A stretch of DNA of 64,000 bases from Erythrobacteraceae bacterium CCH12-C2 (GTDB taxonomy: Bacteria > Pseudomonadota > Alphaproteobacteria > Sphingomonadales > Sphingomonadaceae), in contig LSKF01000106.1 of NCBI GenBank assembly GCA_001556995.1, positions 1 through 64,000 on the forward strand. The letters run 5' to 3'. A program made the translations under genes and the position numbers. Below are positions 34,700 through 43,229 of this stretch, one piece after another (position 1 is the first letter of the stretch; every line of letters starts with the position of its first letter). The notes under the pieces are model-generated. The model was not told where the DNA came from and did not search any database. It worked only from the letters and a program-made list of their open reading frames with translations.

Positions 34700-35821
34700 T
34701 CAACCCTCCGCACCGTGGCCAAGTGCCATATATGCATCGCTCTGCATCTCATTGAGTCGGCTCACCGTGCGCGCAAATTCAAACGCGCCGTCGCCTGCCT
34801 GATAGAGCGCTTCAGGCTCGGCAGCGGCGGTGGTGAAGAGCTTTACGCGATGCTCGTAGAGCGCGTCGATCAGCTTTGTGAAGCGGATCGCTTCATTGCG
34901 GTTTTCCGGCCCCATCTTGGGGATTCCAACGATGATCACCGTGTGATAGGCCCGCGCAATCGCAAGGTAATCGGCCGCGCCCCGGTTTTCGCCGCACAGC
35001 TTCTTGAAGCTGAACACGCCCACGCCCTTGAGGCTCTTGGGCACATGCAGCGTGCGCCCCCCGCCGAGGTCAAGGGTCCCGGTCGGCACATTGGCGGCGT
35101 CTTCGGGGGCGAAGTCGGTGAGGCGGAAAAAGGCCTCGCGCACCTGCGCGGTGGCGGCGTCGCCGATGGGCGCATGCCACATCGCAAGCCCGCCGATCCG
35201 GTCGAGCCGGTAGTCGACCGGGCCGTTGAGGCTGAGCACATCCATCTCGCGCTCCACCAGATCGATGAAGGGCAGGAACAGCGCGCGGTTCAGCCCGTCC
35301 TTGTAGAGATCGCGCGGCGGGCGGTTGCTGGTGGTGACGATCACTGTGCCGCTGGCCATCAGCGCGGTGAAAAAGCGCCCCATGATCGCCGCGTCGGCGG
35401 TGTTGGTGACGACCATCTCGTCAAAGGCGAGGCATTTGAGGCCGCGCGCCATCTCTGCCGCCACGGCGACAAGCGGGTCGGGCCGCTGGGCCTTGCGCGC
35501 CTCGGCGATGCGGCGGTCGACTTCGAGCATGAAGGCGTGGAAATGGACCCGGCGCTTGGCAGCGATGCCGAGCGTCTCGACGAACAGGTCCATCAGCATC
35601 GACTTGCCGCGCCCGACCCCGCCCCACAGGTATACGCCGCGCGGGGGCGGGGCGGGCTTGCTGCCGAAGAGCTTGCCAAGCAGGCCAGTCGAGGCGGGTG
35701 GGGGGGCTTCGAGCTCATTCTGCAAGCGCGCGAGCCGCTCGGCCGCAGCGCGCTGATCCGGGTCGGCGCGCAGCTCGCCGCTGGCGATCAGCGCATCGTA
35801 GCGGGCAAGCAATCCCGGCAC
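34700..35821 (-). CDS. zapE: Cell division protein ZapE (AFG1-like ATPase)
   Basis: About 373 residues from GTG 35821, one base after the thioesterase stop. It is an AFG1-family ATPase with Walker A LWGGVGRGKSMLMDLF (residues 65-80), Walker B CLAFDEMVVTNTADAAI and sensor region IVTTSNRPPRDLYKDGLNR. ZapE interacts with FtsZ and modulates ring stability during division, especially under stress. The length is normal. It lies last in the sdhB-thioesterase-zapE run. Confidence 0.92.
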   Translation of the reverse strand: MPGLLARYDALIASGELRADPDQRAAAERLARLQNELEAPPPASTGLLGKLFGSKPAPPPRGVYLWGGVGRGKSMLMDLFVETLGIAAKRRVHFHAFMLEVDRRIAEARKAQRPDPLVAVAAEMARGLKCLAFDEMVVTNTADAAIMGRFFTALMASGTVIVTTSNRPPRDLYKDGLNRALFLPFIDLVEREMDVLSLNGPVDYRLDRIGGLAMWHAPIGDAATAQVREAFFRLTDFAPEDAANVPTGTLDLGGGRTLHVPKSLKGVGVFSFKKLCGENRGAADYLAIARAYHTVIIVGIPKMGPENRNEAIRFTKLIDALYEHRVKLFTTAAAEPEALYQAGDGAFEFARTVSRLNEMQSDAYMALGHGAEG

Positions 35822-35822
35822 A

Positions 35823-36284
35823 TTAACCGCGCGGCTGCAACTTGCGCACGATGCCCGAGAAGCTGGCGACCGTGTCCTCGTTCTGCACCACCATCCCGCG
35901 GATGAAGACCAGCTTGCCGGTCTCGCGCACGATCTCCGTAACGGCATCGAGCGGACGGCTGCCATCGCCAGCGCCCACGAACTGGCTTGAAAGCTCCAGC
36001 GTCACCGAGGGCCCGGCATTGCCGGTGCCGATGCGGTGCATGGTGACGAAAAGGGCGATGTCGATGAGCGCCAGTGTCACCGCGCCGTGGATGATGCCCT
36101 GAAGGTTGAGGTGCTTGCGCTCAGGGAACATGCGCAGCCGTGCTTTCCCGTCATCGTCAACGCGGGTGATGAGCTTGCCCATCACCGCGCTGTTGAACAG
36201 CGTTTCGTCCTTGAGGTTCCAGTGGTGCCAGCCCGGATTGTCCGGATCCGGCCCGTGCTCGAACACGTCGTCCTTGAAGGTCAC
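35823..36284 (-). CDS. PaaI-family hotdog thioesterase
   Basis: A 153-residue hotdog-fold protein. The family pattern is KHLNLQGIIHGAVTLALIDIAL, with the active-site residues around HGAVTLALID, followed by VTLELSSQFVGAGDG and a final strand LVFIRGMVVQNEDTVASFSG. It hydrolyses an acyl-CoA thioester; substrate unknown. ATG 36284 is four bases after the sdhB stop, and zapE begins one base after its own stop, so the three genes look like one transcript. Confidence 0.88.
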   Translation of the reverse strand: MTFKDDVFEHGPDPDNPGWHHWNLKDETLFNSAVMGKLITRVDDDGKARLRMFPERKHLNLQGIIHGAVTLALIDIALFVTMHRIGTGNAGPSVTLELSSQFVGAGDGSRPLDAVTEIVRETGKLVFIRGMVVQNEDTVASFSGIVRKLQPRG

Positions 36285-36288
36285 CGGA

Positions 36289-37068
36289 TCAGATGGCCCG
36301 CTCGGCCATCATTTTCTTGGTCTCGGCGATCGCCTTGGCCGGGCTGAGACCCTTGGGGCACACATTCGCGCAGTTCATAATGGTGTGGCAGCGATAAAGG
36401 CGGAAGGGGTCTTCGAGATCGTCGAGCCGCTCGCCCGTCATTTCGTCGCGGCTGTCGGCGAGCCAGCGATAGGCCTGGAGCAGGATCGCGGGGCCCAAGA
36501 ACTTGTCGCTGTTCCACCAATACGACGGGCACGAAGTCGAGCAGCAGGCGCACAGGATGCACTCGTAGAGGCCGTCGAGTTTCTCGCGCTGCTCAGGCGA
36601 TTGCAGCCGCTCTTTGCCGCTCGGGGTGGGGGTGACAGTTTGCAGCCACGGGCGGATCGAGGCGTATTGCGCGTAGAAATGGGTGAAATCCGGCACCAGG
36701 TCCTTGATCACATTCATGTGCGGCAGCGGCGTGATGCGGATCTCGCCCTTGAGGTCTTCGATCGCGGTGGTGCAAGCGAGGCCGTTCTTGCCGTTGATGT
36801 TCATCGAACACGACCCGCAAATGCCTTCGCGGCACGAGCGGCGGAAGGTGAGCGTCGGGTCGATCTCGTTCTTGATCTTGAACAGCGCGTCGAGGACCAT
36901 CGGTCCGCATTGATCGAGGTCAATCTCGAACTTGTCATAGCGCGGGTTCTGGCCAGAATCGGGATCATAGCGATAGATCTTGAACGCCTTGACCCGGCCG
37001 CCGCTGGCCTTGTGGACCTTTCCTGCGGAGTTGATCTTGGAATTCTTGGGGAGAGTGAAGGTCGCCAT
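36289..37068 (-). CDS. sdhB: Succinate dehydrogenase iron-sulfur subunit
   Basis: A 259-residue subunit of respiratory complex II. The 2Fe-2S cluster ligands are in [21 protein letters not shown], and the 4Fe-4S/3Fe-4S ligands are [16 protein letters not shown] and [25 protein letters not shown] 37068 gives [20 protein letters not shown]. It transfers electrons from the flavoprotein to ubiquinone. No sdhA, sdhC or sdhD precedes it: the upstream gene is a divergent SDR, so the subunit genes are split or are located elsewhere. Confidence 0.96.
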   Translation of the reverse strand: MATFTLPKNSKINSAGKVHKASGGRVKAFKIYRYDPDSGQNPRYDKFEIDLDQCGPMVLDALFKIKNEIDPTLTFRRSCREGICGSCSMNINGKNGLACTTAIEDLKGEIRITPLPHMNVIKDLVPDFTHFYAQYASIRPWLQTVTPTPSGKERLQSPEQREKLDGLYECILCACCSTSCPSYWWNSDKFLGPAILLQAYRWLADSRDEMTGERLDDLEDPFRLYRCHTIMNCANVCPKGLSPAKAIAETKKMMAERAI

Positions 37069-37209
37069 TGCCTGATCCCGGTTTCGATTTGCACCCTATC
37101 TAGCGGCTCTGCCCGGTGTGGCAAGCGGCGGCTGTTGCGCGGTTTCGCACAGAGGTTGAGCGTGCCTCACGTGCCGGAACCATGCGAGCGGGTGAGCGCT
37201 ATAGAGGGG

Positions 37210-37965
37210 ATGACAGATGAGGCACAATCAGGAGGAACGGTTGGCCCTTGGCCGCGGGTCGCGGCTGTATTCGGGGCGTCGGGCGGGATTGGCCGCGCGC
37301 TGTGCGAGGGGCTGGCGGCGCGCGGAACCAGCATAGTCCACGCCGGGTCGCGCCGGGGTGAGGGGCCACAAGGCTCGGCCATCCAGCCCTTCTCCTTCGA
37401 TCTCAAGGATGAAACCAGCATCGCCGCTGCTGCCGGAGCGATGCGCGATGATCCGCCGGCCTGGGTGATTGTGGCGACCGGCGTGCTAACTCTGCCCGAT
37501 GGGACCGGGCCGGAGCGGACTTACAAGCGGCTCGACCCGGCGGTCATGGCCGAGGTTCTGGCGCTCAACACCATCGGCCCAGCGTTGGTGGCGAAGCATA
37601 TGCTGGCGATCATGCCGCGGGGTCGCCCCTTCGTTGTAGCGGCATTGAGCGCCCGGGTCGGATCGATCAGCGACAACCGCTTGGGCGGGTGGCATTCCTA
37701 TCGCGCGTCGAAATCAGCGCTCAATATGCTCTTGAAAAACTTCGCTTTGGAGATGGCGCGCACCCACCCCGAGGGGGTAGTGGTCGGGCTTCATCCCGGC
37801 ACGGTGGACAGCGCCTTGTCGCAGCCGTTCCAATCTGGCCTTGCGGATGGCCAGCTGACCGCGCCGCAGCAGGCAGCGGACAACCTCCTCGGCGTGTTGG
37901 TTGGGCTGACCCCGGCGCATTCAGGTCGGGTGTTCGACTTTCGCGGAGGCGAAGTTCCGGCCTAG
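37210..37965 (+). CDS. SDR-family NAD(P)-dependent oxidoreductase (C-factor-like)
   Basis: About 251 residues from ATG 37210, with AGAGG just upstream. The Rossmann loop is AAVFGASGGIGRALCEGLAA; the catalytic pair is Tyr and Lys in SYRASKSALNMLLKNFALEM; VIVATGVLTL and LHPGTVDSALSQPF are other family features. Substrate unknown. It is divergent to sdhB across 141 bases and its stop overlaps that of a converging membrane gene. Confidence 0.88.
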   Translation: MTDEAQSGGTVGPWPRVAAVFGASGGIGRALCEGLAARGTSIVHAGSRRGEGPQGSAIQPFSFDLKDETSIAAAAGAMRDDPPAWVIVATGVLTLPDGTGPERTYKRLDPAVMAEVLALNTIGPALVAKHMLAIMPRGRPFVVAALSARVGSISDNRLGGWHSYRASKSALNMLLKNFALEMARTHPEGVVVGLHPGTVDSALSQPFQSGLADGQLTAPQQAADNLLGVLVGLTPAHSGRVFDFRGGEVPA

Positions 37966-38264
37966 TCGAACAGGTCGACGGCCAGATGGGCCCAGACCGT
38001 CAGGAACATCAGCACCGCGAGCATAATCCCGCCGATCCGCCATCGCGGGGCATCGAGAAAGTGCAGCGCTGCCTCGATCGCGCCGCACAGGACCGTCAGC
38101 ATCAGCCCCATCGCGGCGAAGTCCTCAATCCCCCAGTTCACCTCGTCGCTCATCACCGTGCCGAGCGCCGGGAAGGCGAACAGCATCGCCGCGCAGATCC
38201 AAAGCTTGGGGTGAAAGCGGAACGAAGTTTTATCAGCGGTGGTGCCGGGGGTCGTGGTGGTCAT
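37962..38264 (-). CDS. Small membrane protein, 100 residues
   Basis: Starts at ATG 38264 with GGAGGG about eight bases upstream, which rules out the longer readings of this frame. Three hydrophobic segments are visible: LWICAAMLFAFPALGTV, FAAMGLMLTVLCGAIEAAL and IGGIMLAVLMFLTVWAHLAV. No function is recognised. The stop overlaps the SDR stop. The 94 bases between this start and the divergent methyltransferase must hold both promoters. Confidence 0.72.
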   Translation of the reverse strand: MTTTTPGTTADKTSFRFHPKLWICAAMLFAFPALGTVMSDEVNWGIEDFAAMGLMLTVLCGAIEAALHFLDAPRWRIGGIMLAVLMFLTVWAHLAVDLFD

Positions 38265-38358
38265 ACAGGCATCCCTCCCAAAAAGCCGGTTTGGCAATTG
38301 CCGTATAACCTGCCACGCATTGTCCATCGTGGAAAGAGGCCGGGCGGAGGATACGGGG

Positions 38359-38991
38359 ATGGGGCTCAAGAGCTGGTACGAAGCCACGATCATGCCAAAG
38401 CTCATCACCTGTGCCTGTTCGCAGGGCCAGGTGATGAAGCGCCGCGCGGCGGTGGTGCCGCGCGCGCACGGCGATGTGTTCGAGTTGGGGTGCGGGGGCG
38501 GGATCAATCACGCCTTCTACGATCCTGCGGCGATCACTTCCTACGCCGGGATCGATCCTCATGCGGGCTTGCTGGAGGGGGCGCGGGCCGCCGCGCGCGA
38601 AAAGGGCTGGGCGGCTGACCTCAGGCAGGGGCGGGGCGAGGCGATTCCCTTTGCCGATGCCAGCTTCGATTGCGTGGTGTGCACCTTTACTTTGTGCTCG
38701 GTGCGGGACCCCCGCCAAGTGATGGCCGAACTGCGCCGCATTCTGCGCCCCGGCGGGGAGGCGCTGTTCCTTGAACATGGGCGCGCGCCGGATGCGGGCG
38801 TGTTGCGCTGGCAGGAACGGATCGAGCCTGTGTGGAAGCACCTTGCCGGGGGCTGCCATCTCACCCGGCAGATTGCGATCGCGCTGAAAGGTGCGGGCTT
38901 TGCGGTTGAGACGCTCGGGCAGGATTACACGCCTCAAGCACCGCGCTTTGCCGGTTGGATGGAGTGGGGCATCGCCCGCAAACTGACGTAA
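38359..38991 (+). CDS. Class I SAM-dependent methyltransferase
   Basis: About 210 residues from ATG 38359, preceded by GGAGG at eight bases. SAM motifs are VFELGCGGGINHAFY, GIDPHAGLLEGAR, FADASFDCVVCTFTLCSV and LRPGGEALFLEHGRAP. It resembles the UbiE/methyltransferase-11 branch and phosphatidylethanolamine N-methyltransferase-like proteins; substrate uncertain. A strong terminator follows 18 bases after the stop. Confidence 0.85.
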   Translation: MGLKSWYEATIMPKLITCACSQGQVMKRRAAVVPRAHGDVFELGCGGGINHAFYDPAAITSYAGIDPHAGLLEGARAAAREKGWAADLRQGRGEAIPFADASFDCVVCTFTLCSVRDPRQVMAELRRILRPGGEALFLEHGRAPDAGVLRWQERIEPVWKHLAGGCHLTRQIAIALKGAGFAVETLGQDYTPQAPRFAGWMEWGIARKLT

Positions 38992-39009
38992 CGCCCATGC
39001 GCAAAAGGA

Positions 39010-39055
39010 GAGGGGCGGAAAGGCGGTTGCCCGCTTTTTCCGCCCCTCATTTTTT
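39010..39055. terminator. Rho-independent terminator between methyltransferase and rne
   Basis: A 12-base stem GAGGGGCGGAAA pairs with TTTCCGCCCCTC, and an inner GCGG/CCGC stem closes the loop; a run of six T follows at 39050-39055. In the opposite direction the stem is followed by TTTT after a few bases, so it may also stop rne transcription. It is the clearest terminator in the window. Confidence 0.9.
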
Positions 39056-39070
39056 CATTACCAGCGCTGG

Positions 39071-41836
39071 TTACTCGCCGAAGGTGCGGCTCCACCAGCC
39101 CTTGCGCGGCTTGGCATCACCGTCGCCAGCGGTCGCGGCTTCTTGCTGCGGTGCGGGTTCGGCTTTGGGCTCTGCTGCCTGCGCAGACGCAGGCGAAACC
39201 TCGGCGACCTCGGCAGGCTCGGCGTCGGCCACCTTGGCCTTGCGCGGCGCGCGCTTGCGCTTGGGTTTTTCCGCAGGGGCTTCTTCGACCGCCTCGGTCA
39301 CGGCTGCGGCTTCCGGTTCGGCGGGCACCTCGACTGCTGCTGCCTCGGCCTCAGCGGCTTCGGCTTCTGCCGCGAGCACCGCCTTCGTCTTGCGCGGGGC
39401 GCGCTTGCGCTTCGGCTTCTCCGGGGAGACTTCCTCGGTCGGTTCGACTGCAACGTCCACTGCAACCGTCTCTTCGGTTGCCGCTTCGATCACGGCCTGA
39501 TCGCTGACCGCTTCATCCGAATCGGCCTGATCGCCTTCGGCACCCTCACCAGCAGGCTCGAACGAGCCATCCTCGCGCCGTTTGCGCCCGCGGCCACCGC
39601 GGCGGCGGCGCTTTTTGGGACGGGATTCGCCATCTTCGGGGCCTTCGGCTGCCGGTGCAGCCTCGCGCGCCTCAGCGGCCGCATCGGCTTCATCGGCGAG
39701 ACGATCGGCCTCATCGGCGGCCTCGCCTTCGAGCCCGTCCTCACGGTCCTGCCGGTTGCGATTGCGGCCTCCACGCCGACGGCGGCGCTTCTTGCGACGG
39801 GCGGCGTCGTCTTCGCTCTCACTTGCTTCGCGGCGTTCCGATCGGTCGCGGCGTGCACGCGGTTCCGGCTCGGCCTCTTCCTCTTCGTAGAAATCCTCTT
39901 CCTCGGGGAGCTCATCTTCGTCGTCGTCAATGATCGGATCGAATTTCGGGGCCTGCAATGGGCGCGGCCCGCTGCTTGAGACGCTCATCTTCGCGCCCTC
40001 CTGCTCGCCTTCGGGCACCACTTCGACGTTGACGCCGTAGCGCTGCTCGATCTCGACCAGATCGGCACGCTTTTCATTGAGAAGGTAGATCGCAGCCTCG
40101 GTGCTCGCCGCAAGCCGGATCTGGGTGCCCTTGCCGCGCGCCGCCTCGTCTTCGATCAGCCGCAGTGCCGAAAGGCCCGCCGATGAGGCTGTGCGTACAA
40201 GACCAGTGCCATCGCAATGCGGACAGGCACGGGTGGTCGCTTCGAGCACCCCGGTGCGCAGCCGCTGGCGGCTCATTTCCATCAGTCCGAAGCTGGAAAT
40301 CCGTCCGATCTGGATCCGCGCCCGATCATTCTTGAGCGCGTCCTTCATCGCCTTTTCGACCTTACGGACGTTGGAGGAATACTCCATGTCGATAAAGTCG
40401 ATCACCACGAGACCGGCCATGTCGCGCAAGCGCAGCTGGCGGGCGATTTCCTTGGCGGCTTCGAGATTGGTGTGCAGCGCAGTCGCCTCGATCCCGTGTT
40501 CCTTGGTCGAGCGGCCGGAGTTGATGTCGATCGACACCAGCGCTTCGGTCGGGTTGATGATCAGGTAGCCGCCCGATTTGAGCTGTACCATCGGATCATA
40601 CATCGCGCGCAGCTGATCTTCCGCGCCGTAACGCTGGAACAGCGGAACGGGATCGGAATAGGCCTTCACCCGGCGCGCGTGGCTGGGCATCAGCAGTTTC
40701 ATAAATTGCTTGGCGGCCTTGTAGCCATCCTCGCCCTCGACCACGACCTCTTCGATTTCGCGGTTATAGATGTCGCGGATCGCGCGCTTGATGAGGTCGC
40801 TGTCCGAATGGATCAGCGCAGGCGCAACCGAGGCCAGAGTCTTTTCGCGGATTTCGTCCCACACTCGGGCGAGGTAATCGAAGTCTCGCTTGATCTCGGG
40901 CTTGGTGCGGCTCATGCCCGCGGTGCGGACGATGAGGCCCATCGAACGCGGCAGTTTGAGGTCCGAGACCATTTCCTTCAACCGCTTGCGATCGCTGGTC
41001 GAGCTGATCTTGCGGCTGATGCCGCCGCCGCTCGAACTATTCGGCATCAACACAGTGTAGCGCCCGGCAAGGCTGAGATAGGTGGTCAGCGCCGCACCCT
41101 TGTTGCCGCGCTCTTCCTTGACGACCTGCACCAGCAGCACCTGCCGGCGCTGAATGACGTCCTGGATCTTGTAGCGGCGGCGCAGTTCCATGCGCTTGGC
41201 GCGCAGCTCGTCGACCTGCTTGGCGCGGCTGCGGCCCTTGGCGTTGTCGCCCTTACCCTGACGGCGGCGACCACGGCGGCCACGGCTGCGGTCCTGATCG
41301 CTGTTCTCGGAGGTTTCGCTGTCGCCCGCGTCGTCATCCGCGCCGTCATCGTCGGACGAGTCGTCGTCCGAGCTGCCGCCTTCGAGGGTGGCGACATCAT
41401 CCTTGTCGGAGGTGTCGACTTCCTCGACGCCATTCTCGGCAAAATCTTCGGCGAGGGCTTCGCCGCTGTCGTCCTCGGCATCGTATTCCTCGCCGGGGGC
41501 AATGCCTTCGTCTTCTTCCTCAGCGCGCAGGCGCTCTTCTTCTTCGGCCGCTTCGGCTTCTTCGGCGAGCAACGCGTCACGATCCGCCTTGGGGATCTGG
41601 TAATAATCGGGGTGGATTTCGCTGAAGGCGAGAAAGCCGTGCCGGTTGCCGCCAAAGTCGACGAAAGCCGCCTGAAGCGAGGGTTCGACCCGGGTTACCT
41701 TGGCGAGATAGATATTGCCTTTGATCTGCTTGTGTTCAGCAGATTCGAAATCGAATTCCTCAATCCGGTTGCCTTGAAGGACCGCCACCCGGGTTTCTTC
41801 CGGGTGGCGCGCATCGATAAGCATGCGCGTTGCCAT
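39071..41836 (-). CDS. rne: Ribonuclease E
   Basis: About 921 residues from ATG 41836 (MATRMLIDARHPEE), with GGAG eight bases upstream; the frame upstream of it is not coding. The S1 domain is split by an acidic then basic insertion at about residues 75-175, typical of alphaproteobacteria. Catalytic aspartates are in VSIDINSGRST and VIDFIDMEYSS, and the zinc-link is CPHCDGTGLV. From residue about 590 the protein is a disordered Arg/Glu/Ala scaffold. It ends KPRKGWWSRTFGE, a GWW motif shown in Caulobacter to bind PNPase, so a degradosome is expected. Confidence 0.95.
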   Translation of the reverse strand: MATRMLIDARHPEETRVAVLQGNRIEEFDFESAEHKQIKGNIYLAKVTRVEPSLQAAFVDFGGNRHGFLAFSEIHPDYYQIPKADRDALLAEEAEAAEEEERLRAEEEDEGIAPGEEYDAEDDSGEALAEDFAENGVEEVDTSDKDDVATLEGGSSDDDSSDDDGADDDAGDSETSENSDQDRSRGRRGRRRQGKGDNAKGRSRAKQVDELRAKRMELRRRYKIQDVIQRRQVLLVQVVKEERGNKGAALTTYLSLAGRYTVLMPNSSSGGGISRKISSTSDRKRLKEMVSDLKLPRSMGLIVRTAGMSRTKPEIKRDFDYLARVWDEIREKTLASVAPALIHSDSDLIKRAIRDIYNREIEEVVVEGEDGYKAAKQFMKLLMPSHARRVKAYSDPVPLFQRYGAEDQLRAMYDPMVQLKSGGYLIINPTEALVSIDINSGRSTKEHGIEATALHTNLEAAKEIARQLRLRDMAGLVVIDFIDMEYSSNVRKVEKAMKDALKNDRARIQIGRISSFGLMEMSRQRLRTGVLEATTRACPHCDGTGLVRTASSAGLSALRLIEDEAARGKGTQIRLAASTEAAIYLLNEKRADLVEIEQRYGVNVEVVPEGEQEGAKMSVSSSGPRPLQAPKFDPIIDDDEDELPEEEDFYEEEEAEPEPRARRDRSERREASESEDDAARRKKRRRRRGGRNRNRQDREDGLEGEAADEADRLADEADAAAEAREAAPAAEGPEDGESRPKKRRRRGGRGRKRREDGSFEPAGEGAEGDQADSDEAVSDQAVIEAATEETVAVDVAVEPTEEVSPEKPKRKRAPRKTKAVLAAEAEAAEAEAAAVEVPAEPEAAAVTEAVEEAPAEKPKRKRAPRKAKVADAEPAEVAEVSPASAQAAEPKAEPAPQQEAATAGDGDAKPRKGWWSRTFGE

Positions 41837-42275
41837 TGAATTGTCTCCATGCGCCCAGCCTTGCCCGCATAGGGGCATGAAGGGGGCGCGCGTTGTTTGG
41901 TGAACCGACTTGCCCGAAAGGCTGGCCGGGGTTGAGTGCCGCGCCTGATCCGCAATGAGGCGGGGGCGCGAAGTTCGTGTCTGCTGCAACGTGACCGCGG
42001 CGGGGTGTCAAACCAAAGGCCGCGCCTTGGCCCATCACGTTGCCAGCGTGCGAAGCGCGCTCTGACGGTGTGAATGGGGAAAGGCGTCTCGTCACTGCAT
42101 CAACCTGTTAGGGGCCGGGGGCCGACATAGCGCGGGATCCCGACAATAAGAGAACGCATTGTCAGGGCAGGTTGCGCCTGATCTTGGTCGTTCCAGCAAG
42201 GGTGCTAGCATTGTGGGCCAACACTCGCAACTCTATTGCGCAGAAGCACGCTGTGCCCCTAAGCCATTTGCCGAC
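41837..42275. other. Intergenic region between divergent rne and the amidase gene, 439 bases
   Basis: No convincing gene is seen. It must hold the promoters of both genes and the rne leader. A TTGACA-like -35 for rne is at 42011-42006 (minus strand), but the -10 position 17 bases on reads TGCAGC, a weak match; this would give a leader of about 140 bases. The leader is GC-rich and could fold, which fits the autoregulated rne leaders known in other bacteria. That role is inference. Confidence 0.45.
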
Positions 42276-43172
42276 ATGAGCTTTCGCATTCTGTTGTTGA
42301 TCGTGCTGCTGGTGCCCACACTGCTGCTGGGAGGAGCAGCGGCGCTGGGGGTCACGATCCCTGTTCCCCAGTGGGGACGCGACTATGTGCTCCGGTTTGC
42401 CCTTGCCGAGACTCGCCCTCCGTTGGAACTGCCCGAGATTGCCGGACCTGATGATACCTCGCGTCCGCTGGTGGTCATCGATGCCGGGCACGGGGGGCGC
42501 GATCCGGGAGCCATCGGTGTCGATGAACAGGGCAAAAGGTTCCTCGAGAAAGATATCACCCTCGCGATGGCGCTGAGTTTGCGCGATGCCCTGCTGCGCG
42601 CGGGCGGTGTTCGGGTGGCGCTGACGCGGGCGGATGATCGGATCCTGCCGCTGGGCGATAGGCCCGAAATCGCCCGGCTGCTCGAGGCTGATCTGTTTAT
42701 ATCGATCCACGCAGATTCGGCCGGCGAACGCGGCGAGGTGAGCGGGGCCAGCCTTTATACGCTGTCTGCCGAGGCATCGAGCGAGGCGGCCGCGCGCTTT
42801 GCCGCGCGCGAGAACAGTTCTGATCGCCTCAATGGCCTTGTGATTGACGGCGAAACCGAGGCAGTCAGCACCATTCTGGTGGAATTGTCGCAGCAACGCA
42901 CGCAGGAGGACGCGCTTGACTTTGCGGGTCTGGTGCTGCGCGAGGGCGGTGAACGGCTCGCCTTTCATGCTCAACCGCGTCGGTCGGCAGCGCTCGCCGT
43001 GCTGCGTGCGCCCGATGTGCCATCGGTGCTGTTCGAAAGCGGCTTTGTCACCAACCGTGCCGATCGCGCGCTGCTCACCACCGCCGAGGGCCAATCGCAA
43101 TATGCCGCCGTACTCGCGCGTGCGGTGCAGGTCTATTTTGCGCGCCGCCGGGATGCCGCGCTTGACCTGTAA
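42276..43172 (+). CDS. N-acetylmuramoyl-L-alanine amidase (Amidase_3)
   Basis: About 298 residues from ATG 42276. An N-terminal hydrophobic segment (FRILLLIVLLVPTLLLGGAAAL) exports or anchors the protein. The catalytic domain has the zinc histidine in VVIDAGHGGRDPGAIG, a glutamate in GKRFLEKDITLAMAL, the second histidine in DLFISIHADSAG and the final glutamate in SVLFESGFVTN. It cleaves the stem peptide from peptidoglycan during cell separation. PBP1A follows 57 bases downstream, giving a cell wall pair. Confidence 0.92.
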   Translation: MSFRILLLIVLLVPTLLLGGAAALGVTIPVPQWGRDYVLRFALAETRPPLELPEIAGPDDTSRPLVVIDAGHGGRDPGAIGVDEQGKRFLEKDITLAMALSLRDALLRAGGVRVALTRADDRILPLGDRPEIARLLEADLFISIHADSAGERGEVSGASLYTLSAEASSEAAARFAARENSSDRLNGLVIDGETEAVSTILVELSQQRTQEDALDFAGLVLREGGERLAFHAQPRRSAALAVLRAPDVPSVLFESGFVTNRADRALLTTAEGQSQYAAVLARAVQVYFARRRDAALDL

Positions 43173-43229
43173 CCCACGCGCAAAGCGGCTAGCCTTGCGG
43201 CGTACGAGCGTGCTAGTTGCGCCCGGCTC

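Noticed and set aside
36106..37209. Upstream extension of the SDR frame through sdhB
   Set aside because: The part before 37210 is antisense to sdhB and the thioesterase. The Rossmann motif begins just after ATG 37210.
39143..41839. Long plus-strand open frames opposite rne, rich in Gly, Phe and Arg
   Set aside because: They are the antisense of RNase E codons in a GC-rich gene. rne has all catalytic motifs and a good start, and the plus-strand frames have none.
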